Source of the DNA: Anaerolineales bacterium
GTDB taxonomy: Bacteria > Chloroflexota > Anaerolineae > Aggregatilineales > J027
Assembly (NCBI GenBank): GCA_020634155.1
Contig: JACKCI010000001.1
Coordinates: 186,001 to 250,000 of the forward strand
Direction: 5' to 3'
Length of the DNA stretch: 64,000 bases
The position numbers and the translations under genes were made by a program. The notes beneath the pieces were generated by a model that had not been told where the DNA came from, made no database searches, and saw only the letters and a list, made by a program, of their open reading frames with translations. Below are positions 7,696-17,222 of the stretch, piece after piece. How positions within the stretch are numbered: the first letter of the stretch is position 1; each line of letters starts with the position of its first letter.

Positions 7696-9911
7696 TGGTA
7701 TCGTTAACAGGCATCATCCTTCTCATTAGTGGCCTAATGCTGACCCTCGCGTTAGGCTCGTTCTTTATATTTTTGCTTTTACAGGGCAACCGACAACCTA
7801 CCATTACCATTTTTAACTGGTTGATGTTGTTTGTCATTATCTGGTTTGGTGGATCATGTCTGAGTCGCGTGATGGCCCAAGCAGCAGTTGACAATCAACT
7901 CACAGTGGCGGGTGTATGGTTGCTACAAGTGGGGTTTGGTGGGGCTTGCATTGCCGTTTATATATTTGCGGCGTTGGTAACAGGCAAGTTTGGTCTGTGG
8001 ACAAAACTTATCGCAGCAACCAGCACAATCTTGGTTGTCATTTATCAGGGAATTCTTACCAGCCTTGATGTCTCGTTGCGCTATACCATTGAAGATGATG
8101 GCACCCTCATTTATGGCTTCCCGCGTTTACATGGATTGATTTATTTCGGGTTGGCGGGTGGTACCTTGTACTTGCTATGGAATAACCTCTCTAAAATCCG
8201 TCAACTCTCACTGCGAATTGGCCTAATTCTATTTACTTTGGGCCTATTCCTCGGAATTGCCAGCCCTAGTCTGCGGTCATTTGCTTTGCCAGAAAGCACG
8301 GCTACTACTGCCTCAGCCGTGATGATTTACGCCATGCTGCAATCGCAAATTATCCAACCATTGATAGGTCGAACCCGCCAAATTGAAGCTGTGCAGGAAG
8401 TCGTGCTGGCTATTACTAGCCGCGTGAGTTTGGATGATGTGCTGCAAACAATTGCGGCTCAAGCAGCAGAGCTACTTGGTACTGCTGCCAGCGCTATCTA
8501 CCTGCGAGACGATAAAGGCCTTATCTTGAAGGCGGTCCAAAATTTGCCCAGTGAGTTCATTGAGCAAACACGGCTTTCATTGCAGCAAGGGGTAGTTGGT
8601 CTAGCAGCGTCTTCTCAAGAAAGCCAGCTTATTGGCGATTATCGGCGTGAATGGAAGGGCGAGCCAGATATGCCCTTGGCCTTTGAGACCTTTGGAGCGC
8701 TCCTGTGTGTTCCTTTGATTTTTGATGATTATGTGGTGGGGGTATTGCTGGTGGTTGAAGGCATTGATGGACGGCTGTTTGACCAAGAAGATATGCAATT
8801 GCTCCAATTGCTGGCCCCGCAAGCGGCGGTTGCTATTATCAATAGTCATCTTTTTGAACAAGAACGCCAATTGATGTCCGAATTACTCACAGCGAAGACG
8901 CAACTTGAGACGGTGCTGCTGAGTACCAACAACCCTGTAATTGCTTTAGACCGTCGTCTACGCATTGTTTTTGCGAATCCTGCCGCTGTTGCGTTAACCG
9001 CATCACCAGATACCCAACCGCGGAGTGTTATCTACAAATCCTTGTTAACTTACATTGACCGTAGTGTGCTGCCTACTAATCTGCGGTCGTTTGTGCGTGA
9101 TGTGCATAAAACAGGGTCGTATGTTTACGAAATCAGTCTGCATCGGCGGGATTATTTTTGCCATATCACCCAATTAACGGAGCCGAATCGCGGATGGGTA
9201 ATCGTTTTGAACGATATAACCACACTAAAGGAGGTTGACCGCCTCAAAAGCCAAGTTGTGCGGATGACCAGCCACGACTTGAAGAATCCATTATTTGCTA
9301 TTATGACCTATCTGGATTTGATTGAGGATGATGGAGAAGATATTTTTACCCCCGATATTCGTCGCAATATCCAAGTGCTGCGAACACAACTGGATCGGAT
9401 GCAGCGCCTTATTAATGGTATTCTCGACCTTGAGCGAGTAGGGGCCTTGACGTTGGAGACCTGTGACATGCGCCAGCTTATTCTCTCAATAGTTAATGGG
9501 TTTGAGGATATTGCCCGCACTAGCCAGTTAATACTCAAGACGGAGGTGGGGGAAGACCTGCCCCTTTTGCAAGGCGATCCCAACCAATTAGGGCAAGCAC
9601 TTGCTAACCTTATTGACAATGCCATCAAGTATACCCCCAAAGGTGGCACCATCTTGGTTAAAACGATGGTTGAAGATGGTCACTTAGCGATTGCCGTCAG
9701 TGACACAGGTATTGGAATACCAGAAGCTTATCAAGCTCAAGTGTTTGACCGCTTCTTCCGTGTTAAACAAGGCCGTAGCAAAGAGGATATCGGTTCCGGT
9801 CTCGGACTAAGCCTTGTCAAAGCCGTTATTGAACAGCACAACGGTGAGGTGCAGCTATCCAGTCAAGAGGAAAATGGCTCAACCTTCACAATCATCTTGC
9901 CGCTCGAATAA
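7695..9911 (+). CDS. Membrane histidine kinase, 7TM-GAF-PAS-HisKA-HATPase
   Basis: A 738-residue sensor kinase, cognate partner of the preceding regulator. The first 220 residues contain about seven hydrophobic segments, like the 7TM sensor region of some histidine kinases. A GAF domain follows (about 245-390, with FGALLCVPLIFDDYVVGVLLV). Then comes a PAS-like domain (about 405-500, LETVLLSTNNPVIALDRRLRIVFANPAAV). The HisKA segment has the phospho-acceptor His527 in MTSHDLKNPLFAI. The ATPase domain has the N box NLIDNAIKYTPKGG, G1 DTGIGIP and G2 GSGLGLSLVK. The signal sensed is not evident. The last 33 bases overlap the end of the convergent recombinase gene. Confidence 0.95.
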   Translation: MVSLTGIILLISGLMLTLALGSFFIFLLLQGNRQPTITIFNWLMLFVIIWFGGSCLSRVMAQAAVDNQLTVAGVWLLQVGFGGACIAVYIFAALVTGKFGLWTKLIAATSTILVVIYQGILTSLDVSLRYTIEDDGTLIYGFPRLHGLIYFGLAGGTLYLLWNNLSKIRQLSLRIGLILFTLGLFLGIASPSLRSFALPESTATTASAVMIYAMLQSQIIQPLIGRTRQIEAVQEVVLAITSRVSLDDVLQTIAAQAAELLGTAASAIYLRDDKGLILKAVQNLPSEFIEQTRLSLQQGVVGLAASSQESQLIGDYRREWKGEPDMPLAFETFGALLCVPLIFDDYVVGVLLVVEGIDGRLFDQEDMQLLQLLAPQAAVAIINSHLFEQERQLMSELLTAKTQLETVLLSTNNPVIALDRRLRIVFANPAAVALTASPDTQPRSVIYKSLLTYIDRSVLPTNLRSFVRDVHKTGSYVYEISLHRRDYFCHITQLTEPNRGWVIVLNDITTLKEVDRLKSQVVRMTSHDLKNPLFAIMTYLDLIEDDGEDIFTPDIRRNIQVLRTQLDRMQRLINGILDLERVGALTLETCDMRQLILSIVNGFEDIARTSQLILKTEVGEDLPLLQGDPNQLGQALANLIDNAIKYTPKGGTILVKTMVEDGHLAIAVSDTGIGIPEAYQAQVFDRFFRVKQGRSKEDIGSGLGLSLVKAVIEQHNGEVQLSSQEENGSTFTIILPLE

Positions 9912-10859
9912 ATGAGCATAGAGGGCACGCACGGTCTCAATTGAGCGGTGACCCAAGAAATCTTGAATTTGATACAAGTTATACCCATCCCGAATCAACT
10001 GCGACGCACGCCAATGTCGAAAATCATGCGGAGAGACCTCACCCATCCCTAGCGCGTTTGCTGCGCGATGTACCACTCGCCACGCTACGATGCGGCTCAT
10101 GCGGCTCCCGCGATAACGCTGGTCGTGGCTAATAAATAGCGGGGTAGAGCCTGAACTGGGTGATATAGGCAATGCGTCGCGGTGCTTGAGATAATCACGA
10201 ATCATTGGCAAGCAAGACTTCAACACCAGACTATAAGGGTGTCCACCCTTGCCTTCTACCTGAATAGCATATTCACCAGAGAAGGTGCTTTGGGCAAAAT
10301 TCTCGACATTCAAGCCCAATAGCTCACTCACACGACCACCTGTTTCCGCCATGCAGTGCAACAAGGCACGATTTCGTAGCCGCACTTGTTCCCAACGGGC
10401 ATAGCTCTCGGCTTTTTTGAGCATGGTGGCTGTTGGCTGTTGGGTATCATAATAGAAGATGACCGCTTGCAAGTCGGTAACTGGATTGACGGCCTTTTCA
10501 TTATCTTGATGTTGGGGGATGAGCTTTTGACGGGCTATACGGCTGGCTTGAATGGTCATAAAACCTTCAGCAAGCCAACCTTCGTCTTCCATGAATTGAA
10601 ACCAGTGTTGAACACCCGCCAGCCGTAGTTCAACCGTCGCCAACGCATAGCGATGTTGCCCGACCATAAGCCAATCGACAAACTGCGCCAAAATCTCAGG
10701 GTTATCAAGACGCTTTGGATTTTGGGGAAGTTTTGTCTCTCGCGCAAAACTTAAAAACAAGTCAGCAGCACGCTTATAGGCGGCAAGCGTGTGGGCCGAC
10801 TTCATTTGCACACGATTAATATATTGCTCAAAACACGCCTCTAATGTTTCAGGCGGCAT
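9879..10859 (-). CDS. Tyrosine recombinase, XerC/XerD-like
   Basis: A 326-residue site-specific recombinase. The N-terminal SAM-like core-binding domain covers about residues 1-115. The catalytic domain has the full set: Arg in ETGGRVSELLGLN, Lys in QVEGKGGHPYSL, His-x-x-Arg in SPHDFRHWRASQ, His in FLGHRSIET and the nucleophile Tyr in VRALYAHLF. ATG 10859 and TTG 10862 are both possible. GAGG lies 8 nt before the TTG, and the start abuts the stop of the upstream propeller gene (TAATTGATG), so the two are likely cotranscribed. The length is slightly greater than XerC/D. No attachment site, excisionase or cargo is seen nearby, so it could be a chromosomal Xer-type enzyme or an orphan integrase. 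Confidence 0.88.
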   Translation of the reverse strand: MPPETLEACFEQYINRVQMKSAHTLAAYKRAADLFLSFARETKLPQNPKRLDNPEILAQFVDWLMVGQHRYALATVELRLAGVQHWFQFMEDEGWLAEGFMTIQASRIARQKLIPQHQDNEKAVNPVTDLQAVIFYYDTQQPTATMLKKAESYARWEQVRLRNRALLHCMAETGGRVSELLGLNVENFAQSTFSGEYAIQVEGKGGHPYSLVLKSCLPMIRDYLKHRDALPISPSSGSTPLFISHDQRYRGSRMSRIVAWRVVHRAANALGMGEVSPHDFRHWRASQLIRDGYNLYQIQDFLGHRSIETVRALYAHLFERQDDCEG

Positions 10860-10862
10860 CAA

Positions 10863-11858
10863 TTACGATTCCTCGGCTAAAGTGTCAGTGGGTAATTGCA
10901 CCCAGTATATCTCGGAGCCGAACATGGTATGCACAAAGAGGCGCATATCGGGAGAAATGGCTAAACCAGCCAACGGGGCAGCCAACTCCGACCATAATAC
11001 AATCTCAACATCCACATTAGTGCATCCGCCTTGCTCACGGCATTGCACCGGGTCAACACGCCCAACAATACCACGAGTGCCGAGCGAATAGGCGATATAC
11101 AGTAAATTATCCGGCCCCATGACAATATTGGTCGTATTTTGAAGACCACTAACAAGGGGTTGCATATCCTCTTCTTGAAGCGTGGCCGCCGTTGGGTCAT
11201 AGGCTAACCACTCAATGGCGCGGCGTGCGCTCCCATTGTTGGCGATATATACAAAATTATCGACATCAACCACGACGCCTGTCGGGTTACGTAGCCCTGC
11301 TGCAACTTGGCGAATTTGGCCGTCACGCGTGATGTTGATGAGATCATCTGTGCGGAGTTGAGTGACAAAAAAGGTGTCATCTGCCGCAGCAATCCCCCAA
11401 GGTGACCCCAATTCGGTGGCAATATCAACGCGGGCAGGGGAGTTTTCGAGGTCAATGCGTGATATGGCATTCCGCTGGAAATCGGCAACCCAGAGAATAG
11501 GCCCTGATTCGCCAGATTCAATATACATGGTATGCGTGTTTTGGATACCTGCAATATAGGTGCTGGTTACGCCTGTTGTATCGTCAATTTTGTAGAGGGT
11601 GAAGTCACCCGCACAACCTGTATAGAGATAGTCTTCAAACCAAAAGATACCATTTGGACGCTGCACATTCCCAGAGATGATTTGTAAGCTGTTTTGCAGG
11701 AACGGCTCGATGGTCGGACGCGGGGTTGCATCATCTTGCCCAACCCATTGTTGATTGGTTGGTAGGGTACTCCAAGCGCCAACGCTAGTTGTTACAACCA
11801 TACCCATCACCATCAGCGCTGCTAATACCGATACTAGAAAGGGAACCTTAGCTACCAT
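10863..11858 (-). CDS. Secreted six-bladed beta-propeller (NHL/SMP-30-like) protein
   Basis: A 331-residue protein with a signal peptide or N-terminal anchor (hydrophobic LVSVLAALMVMGMVVTTSVGA, residues 8-28). The rest is a string of beta-propeller blades with the NHL/SMP-30 look: RPNGIFWFEDYLYTGC, PILWVADFQRNAISRIDL, SPWGIAAADDTFFVTQL, NPTGVVVDVDNFVYIANNG, NIVMGPDNLLYIAYS and PLAGLAISPDMRLFVHTMFG. No catalytic residues can be assigned. It may be a binding or scaffold protein outside the membrane. Its stop abuts the recombinase start. Confidence 0.72.
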   Translation of the reverse strand: MVAKVPFLVSVLAALMVMGMVVTTSVGAWSTLPTNQQWVGQDDATPRPTIEPFLQNSLQIISGNVQRPNGIFWFEDYLYTGCAGDFTLYKIDDTTGVTSTYIAGIQNTHTMYIESGESGPILWVADFQRNAISRIDLENSPARVDIATELGSPWGIAAADDTFFVTQLRTDDLINITRDGQIRQVAAGLRNPTGVVVDVDNFVYIANNGSARRAIEWLAYDPTAATLQEEDMQPLVSGLQNTTNIVMGPDNLLYIAYSLGTRGIVGRVDPVQCREQGGCTNVDVEIVLWSELAAPLAGLAISPDMRLFVHTMFGSEIYWVQLPTDTLAEES

Positions 11859-11930
11859 TTACCCTGCCTCTCATTATCCCATGATTGCAAGGCAATCCTA
11901 CCACTCCATGACAGACTTGGCTACCTTAAA

Positions 11931-11945
11931 TTGATTGTTAATCAA
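11931..11945. promoter_or_regulatory. Dyad upstream of the RND gene
   Basis: TTGATT (11931-11936) and AATCAA (11940-11945) form a perfect dyad with a 3-nt centre, 89 nt before the RND start. It could be an operator. TTGACA at 11974 and TACAAT at 11990 lie nearby but are only 10 nt apart, so I cannot name the promoter with confidence. Confidence 0.3.
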
Positions 11946-12033
11946 GGCTGATTAGTCAGAATTGACTATGATTTTGACAGGGGGCATGATACAATCTATC
12001 CGTTTGTGAAGCCCATCACTTTCAGGAGAAGGT

Positions 12034-15000
12034 ATGAGAGCCGTATTTAACCGTATTACGCAGCTATCGCTACGGTTTCGTTGGTTGACTGTAGCGGTCA
12101 CCGTCGGATTGATTAGTCTAGGATTTTATTCCTATACACAACTAAACCAAGAACTTATTCCCGATATTGAATTTCCCCAGACCATTGTTCTGGCTCAAAA
12201 TGGTGGTGCAACGAGTGATCAAATCCTCCATATGTACAGCATCCCCATCGAAGAAGGTAGTCAAGAGGTTAACGGGGTTGTCAACGTCGAGTCCAGTAGT
12301 AGCGAAGGTCTTTCGCTCCTGATCATTCGCAATGAATTTGGCCTTGTTCAAAGCGATATAGTGGATGACATCCAAGGCAAAATTGATCAAATTGATTTAC
12401 CTGTGCGAACCCTAGTCCCACCTGATGGCATGGACGCTCAAGACCTGTTGGGGGAGTTGACTGCCGAGCAGTTGGCATGGCTATATCAATATTCCATCAC
12501 AGAGAAACTGGGTTTTGCCCAACAGCTTGACCGCGAGGTGTGGGAAAGCTTCGCAGACGACGCCCTTAGTGGTTTTCCAGAGTCGGCTTTTGCGAATCTA
12601 GAAACAGACCTCAAGAATGAACTCTTGGCAAAACGCCCCGCCGAGGCTGTTGCTGCGCCAGAATTACCCCCAGCTTTGCCCGCCAGTTGGTCAGAGGGGG
12701 ATGCACGGTTCGCAACGGTGGAGGATATTGCCGAACTTGCCAGTAGCCGTACCCTTGCGGGCGTCTTTAACGACTTTTATGCGGATGGTCATGTGGTGGG
12801 GCCATTGGTTTATGTCGATGACCTAACCCAAGCGGATTTTAACCTTTTCCTAGCCACTGAAAATCAATGTATCGATTTCCGCACACGCAGCAATACGCCA
12901 CCCCCAGCCGATGGCAGTAATCCCTGCTTATTCCTAGCAGACTTGGATGCGGAGAATATTCTGGCTTTACCCACCGAATGGCTACCGGAAAATTATCAAG
13001 TCCAGCTTTCTACCCGTGACCGCAATACACTCGCCCAAGTCTTTCTAGCACGAGAACTCACTGGCGAGACGATTCAACGTAGTCAGCATGTCGATTTGCC
13101 CGACTCATGGCAAGTAGAATCTCCCCAACTGTTGACCTTTAATATCAGCGACTTCCCACTTGGGGCGATTACTATTAGCTCAAATGTTTTGACTAAGGAA
13201 GAGCTAAGAGATTATGTCCAAAATGATTTGGTGCCTCGTTTACGCGATTTGGATAATGTCGCTAATGTCACTGTGGCAGGTGGCGAGATCATTCCCGCGT
13301 GGGCATTAAACCCTGAGTTGATTAAACTTGGGCTTGACCCGATAGCTGTGGTGGGTGAAGACAATGTAGCACCGGATGCCATTGTCAATGGAGATACAGA
13401 AAACGGCGCTGAACAACCCAACACCGATTCTGACAACGACATTCCCCAACTCGATGCCCAGTGGCAGGCTGTCGCAGATGGTTTCGGCGTCGGTGAGTTC
13501 GATTCTGCTGATGATATTCTGAATAGCACCGTTACTATTCCCTCCAGCGGCGAGGAATTAACCGGGATAGCTATCATCAATTGGTTAGCAGGCTATGAAC
13601 TAGCTAAGTCGATTGTGGCTGACCATTTACCCGCCGATGTGATTTTGTGGATGGCCGAGCAAGACCCAACTGTGTGGGAGAACATCTCGCCTGAAACGCT
13701 AAACCTGTTACCAGATGAGGTTGTCACACAGTTTCCGTCTGAGGTACAAGCCCGCCGCGCTTGTACCCTCGAATTGGCAACACCCGAAACCACGCCTCCT
13801 GCTCTAGACCCAAGCTGGCAGGCATTAGCAACCGCCCTTGGTGTTGAGAAGCTAGATACTGCCGCCGATTTAGTGGCTTTTAATCTAGCAGGGTGCCAAT
13901 CACCATCTGCATTCTTAAACACACTTGCGGGCCTGTCACAAAGCCAAGCGCTGGTAGCTACCCTTTCATCAGATATTTTGGCCTACCTCGCCGAAGTTGA
14001 GGGCGATTTCTACACCCATTTATCGCCCGCAACGGTCAATAGCCTTGCGTGGGCAGTTGTTAATGAATTGCCGGACGAATTGAAGTCGGCCTATAATCCG
14101 CCCTTGGGTGAGGCATGGGCGCAACTCTCCAGCCAACCAGAGATGGCAACAGCGGGGTTGAGCCTTGCGACTGTTCAAGACCTCATTGCGCTGGATGGCA
14201 GCACCGCTGAGAGTCTTACCTCGATTGTGACTATTTTGCGGGCAGGTAAATTTCAAGCCGTCGGGGATTTCTGTGGATTAGCATCTCAAGGTTACTGTGA
14301 ATTTGCCGCCTTATTGGTCAATGACCTAAGCCCCAACACCCTTGAGGTCTTGATTACTGATGAGCCAAGTCTGTTCTCAACATTAGCTGAGGACGAAGCG
14401 GGACAGACTGTACTCACTTATCTCTCGCGTGAAGCCTTGAATACACCGTCGGTCAGTGCTTTTGTAGATGACCTTGAAGATAGCGAGCTAAAGACTGTTC
14501 TCGCAGAGATTCGATCGGGAGAACGGCTGACCGTTGCAGAAAATCTGCGGGCCGAGCAATCTGATGTTCCAGAAGCGGATCCCGATGCTCCCGCGCTGCC
14601 CTCCTCATGGCCGCCCATTGGTGGCTTTATTGGAGCCACGCTGGAACATGCTGATGACATCATCAACACCCGCTACTTGCCAGATTATACGAGTGGTGCC
14701 GATTTCATCAACTCATTGGCAACAGATGCCTCTGGTCGTGGTCAACCTCGTGTCAGTGACTTAACACTTGATGTATGGCTATATTTAGGCGAGAACGAAC
14801 AAGGGTTCTGGAATGAACTTGGTGCCTCCGCTTTGCAACTCATTGCGGATGAGGTGGTACCGGGGTTGCCTCAAGAGGTGCAAGACCGCATTGCATCCGG
14901 TGGCGCACGGTTTGAGCCAGAAGACTTGGTGACGCGCACCGACGGAAACGCCAGCTTGGTTATCAGCATCTATAAAGATAAAGATGCCAACACGGTTGCG

Positions 15001-17130
15001 GCATGGGATGAGGTCGAAGGCGTACTCGACGACATTCCAGATACTGTGAAACTCTATGTACCATTTGAGCAATCAACCTACATTGAGGAGTCGCTGACAG
15101 GTGTTCAGCGCGAAGGCACAACGGGCGCAATCATGGCGATCATCGTCATTCTGATTTTCATGAACTTGAGCGTCCGTAGCACATTGGTGACTTCGGTAAG
15201 TATTCCGGCTTCCGTCATGACGGCATTCTTCTTGATGGAGTTTGTGCCAAGCAACGTCTATGCTTTGCTCAATCCCATCTTGGAGGATGTAGGGCGGGAC
15301 TCAACACTTGGGCAGCTCCTTGTAGTCGTTATCCGCCTTTTCCCCAAGAGCTACACCCTCAACATCATGACACTTTCAGGGCTAACAGTGGCAATTGGGC
15401 GCGTGGTCGATGACTCGATTGTGGTGTTGGAAAACATCTATCGCAATATCCAAAAAGGTGAAGATCAAAAAACCGCTATTCTACAAGGCACCCGCGAGGT
15501 ATCAGTTGCTATTTTCGCTGCGACGCTAACCACGATGGTTGTTTTCTTGCCATTAGGCTTGTTTGGTGGTGTGGTGGGAGCCTTTTTCCTGCCATTTGGT
15601 TTGGCGGTAACCTATTCACTAGTGGGGTCATACGCCGTAGCCATTACAACAGTGCCTGTGCTGGCGTACTTCCTCATCAACAAGGATACTATTCCAACCG
15701 AAGGTACCATCCCGATTACACCAGCGATGGGGCCGACTGCCAAACGCATCAACCAAACCAAGAACATATTTATTGTCTCGGTTGATAAATTGAGCGAATG
15801 GTATAGTGTTGCTATCAAGTGGGTTCTGCGCCACCGCATTATCACAATTGGCATAGCAACTGCCTCGTTGGTTTTTGGCGGATATTTGCTCTCAACCCGA
15901 CCGACGCAGTTCTTACCCAGTTTCGGTGACCCAACCATTAACATCTCGGTTAGCTTACCTGCTGAAACGACAGATGGTCAACCCATCACCATTGGCTATA
16001 CTGAAGCACGGGTACGCCAACTAGAAACCTACCTACAAGAGCAAGATGGTGTACAAAGTGTCCTGACCTCAATCGGCGGGGATACACAGTCAATTGACTT
16101 TGGGCCATCTAACATTGTAGAAACCCGTGCCGCCATTCGGGTTGGCATGGAAAGTCAAGAAGCAATTGATAATCTGCTGGTCGATTTACGTACTAAAGCC
16201 GAGGAAATCTTTGGCAAGGACGCGGTTCAAGTATCGGGGGCGGCTGCAACTGGAGGTTTTGGCGGTTTCGCGCTTGAACTGAGCGGGCCAGAAGGTATTA
16301 CGCTCGCTGACCTTGCCCAATTCAACCCCTTGGTTGTCGAAACCCTTGAAGGAATTGATGGGTTAGCCAATGTCGAAAGCACATTGGGAAGCTCTGGGAG
16401 TAGTGCTGATACAACCTATATCCGTATCGACAGCATCCCTGCCATTCGGTACACTGCCGAGCTAGAAACCGATGACTCACTGGGCTTGACCCGTACAGCC
16501 ATTGAAGAAGTCGAGAAAGCCGTCAATGATTACCGTGAGGCCAATGGCATTAGCGCTGAGATTAGCGTTGGTGAGGGTTTTGAATCGCAACAACAAACAG
16601 AAGGCTTTGCCCAAATCTTCATCTCGATGGGGATTGCAACGCTGATTGTGTATTTGTTGTTGGCGCTGACCTTTGGGCACGTCATCCACCCCATCACTAT
16701 CTTGGTCAGTTTACCGCTATCGGTGGTAGGTGCAGCGGTAGCATTGACTGTTTCAGGACGCGCTCTCGGTCTATCAGCACTGATTGGGTTGTTGATGTTG
16801 ATTGGGATTGTGGTCACCAATGCGGTGGTACTGCTTGACCGTGTGCAGCAGAATCGACGTGAACAAAACATGTCTACCTACGATGCTTTGGTTGAAGCCG
16901 GACGGGTGCGTTTGCGGCCTATCTTGATGACGGCTATCAGCACTATGTCGGGCGTGTTGCCACTGGCACTCGGTTTCTCAGAAGGCGCTATTATTGCTGC
17001 CGAATTGGGTACAGTTGTGATTGGCGGCTTGGTGAGTAGTACCTTCCTGACTTTGTTGGTTGTGCCTGTTGTGTATAGCCTGTTTGATACAGGTATTCAA
17101 TGGACGCGCCGAATGGTAGGCCTCGCTTAG
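12034..17130 (+). CDS. RND efflux permease (AcrB/SwrC-type) with a very large helical-repeat insertion, 1698 aa
   Basis: An RND-superfamily membrane permease driven by the ion gradient. The usual parts are present: TM1 (about 15-34), a porter subdomain (40-130), VQNDLVPRLRDLDNVANVTVAGG (about 390-412), the TM2-6 block beginning near 1035, the proton-relay pair Asp1126-Asp1127 in AIGRVVDDSIVVLENIYRN, a second porter half (about 1300-1530) and a TM8-12 block with LIGIVVTNAVVLLD (near 1590), where AcrB has its Lys. This TM10 sequence resembles SwrC/YerP-type transporters. AcrB-type proteins have about 1050 residues. The extra 650 lie in the N-terminal extracytoplasmic half (about 133-385 and 430-960) and include repeats of a 100-residue unit starting L-x-x-x-W (residues 473, 591, 691, 855). 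No membrane-fusion or TolC gene is adjacent. AGGAG precedes the ATG. Confidence 0.9.
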   Translation: MRAVFNRITQLSLRFRWLTVAVTVGLISLGFYSYTQLNQELIPDIEFPQTIVLAQNGGATSDQILHMYSIPIEEGSQEVNGVVNVESSSSEGLSLLIIRNEFGLVQSDIVDDIQGKIDQIDLPVRTLVPPDGMDAQDLLGELTAEQLAWLYQYSITEKLGFAQQLDREVWESFADDALSGFPESAFANLETDLKNELLAKRPAEAVAAPELPPALPASWSEGDARFATVEDIAELASSRTLAGVFNDFYADGHVVGPLVYVDDLTQADFNLFLATENQCIDFRTRSNTPPPADGSNPCLFLADLDAENILALPTEWLPENYQVQLSTRDRNTLAQVFLARELTGETIQRSQHVDLPDSWQVESPQLLTFNISDFPLGAITISSNVLTKEELRDYVQNDLVPRLRDLDNVANVTVAGGEIIPAWALNPELIKLGLDPIAVVGEDNVAPDAIVNGDTENGAEQPNTDSDNDIPQLDAQWQAVADGFGVGEFDSADDILNSTVTIPSSGEELTGIAIINWLAGYELAKSIVADHLPADVILWMAEQDPTVWENISPETLNLLPDEVVTQFPSEVQARRACTLELATPETTPPALDPSWQALATALGVEKLDTAADLVAFNLAGCQSPSAFLNTLAGLSQSQALVATLSSDILAYLAEVEGDFYTHLSPATVNSLAWAVVNELPDELKSAYNPPLGEAWAQLSSQPEMATAGLSLATVQDLIALDGSTAESLTSIVTILRAGKFQAVGDFCGLASQGYCEFAALLVNDLSPNTLEVLITDEPSLFSTLAEDEAGQTVLTYLSREALNTPSVSAFVDDLEDSELKTVLAEIRSGERLTVAENLRAEQSDVPEADPDAPALPSSWPPIGGFIGATLEHADDIINTRYLPDYTSGADFINSLATDASGRGQPRVSDLTLDVWLYLGENEQGFWNELGASALQLIADEVVPGLPQEVQDRIASGGARFEPEDLVTRTDGNASLVISIYKDKDANTVAAWDEVEGVLDDIPDTVKLYVPFEQSTYIEESLTGVQREGTTGAIMAIIVILIFMNLSVRSTLVTSVSIPASVMTAFFLMEFVPSNVYALLNPILEDVGRDSTLGQLLVVVIRLFPKSYTLNIMTLSGLTVAIGRVVDDSIVVLENIYRNIQKGEDQKTAILQGTREVSVAIFAATLTTMVVFLPLGLFGGVVGAFFLPFGLAVTYSLVGSYAVAITTVPVLAYFLINKDTIPTEGTIPITPAMGPTAKRINQTKNIFIVSVDKLSEWYSVAIKWVLRHRIITIGIATASLVFGGYLLSTRPTQFLPSFGDPTINISVSLPAETTDGQPITIGYTEARVRQLETYLQEQDGVQSVLTSIGGDTQSIDFGPSNIVETRAAIRVGMESQEAIDNLLVDLRTKAEEIFGKDAVQVSGAAATGGFGGFALELSGPEGITLADLAQFNPLVVETLEGIDGLANVESTLGSSGSSADTTYIRIDSIPAIRYTAELETDDSLGLTRTAIEEVEKAVNDYREANGISAEISVGEGFESQQQTEGFAQIFISMGIATLIVYLLLALTFGHVIHPITILVSLPLSVVGAAVALTVSGRALGLSALIGLLMLIGIVVTNAVVLLDRVQQNRREQNMSTYDALVEAGRVRLRPILMTAISTMSGVLPLALGFSEGAIIAAELGTVVIGGLVSSTFLTLLVVPVVYSLFDTGIQWTRRMVGLA
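13450..14893 (+). repeat. Region coding for about four degenerate 100-aa repeats in the RND insertion
   Basis: Translated repeats start LDAQWQAVADGFGV (residue 473), LDPSWQALATALGV (591), LGEAWAQLS (691, most degenerate) and LPSSWPPIGGFIGA (855). Each continues with an ADDI/AADL-like motif, a middle part with IINWL/FLN, then V-x-x-(W/Y)-(M/L)-A, an acidic D/E-x-x-(V/F)-(W/Y) block and a Leu/Pro-rich end (LPDEVV, LPDELK, LPQEVQ). A weaker copy starts at residue 215 (LPASWSEGD). The similarity is at protein level; I see no long DNA identity. Confidence 0.65.
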
Positions 17131-17142
17131 TTTTGTACTTGA

Positions 17143-17172
17143 TAGGCAGGGGAAAAACATCTCCCCTGCCTA
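17143..17172 (+). terminator. Rho-independent terminator after the RND gene
   Basis: Arms TAGGCAGGGGA (17143-17153) and TCCCCTGCCTA (17162-17172) form an 11-bp perfect stem with an 8-nt loop, followed by ATTTT. It lies 12 nt past the stop. Confidence 0.85.
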
Positions 17173-17181
17173 ATTTTGGGA

Positions 17182-17209
17182 TTGACATTGAGCGCTGAAT
17201 CAGTATAAT
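17182..17209 (+). promoter_or_regulatory. Consensus promoter of tRNA-Leu
   Basis: TTGACA (17182-17187) and TATAAT (17204-17209) are both perfect sigma70-type hexamers, separated by 16 nt. The mature tRNA begins 14 nt after the -10. Confidence 0.85.
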
Positions 17210-17222
17210 TTCGCGTATCAAT

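Noticed and set aside
9879..12033. Prophage or genomic island around the tyrosine recombinase
   Set aside because: No phage genes, no att repeats at the nearby tRNA-Leu, and flanking genes look chromosomal.
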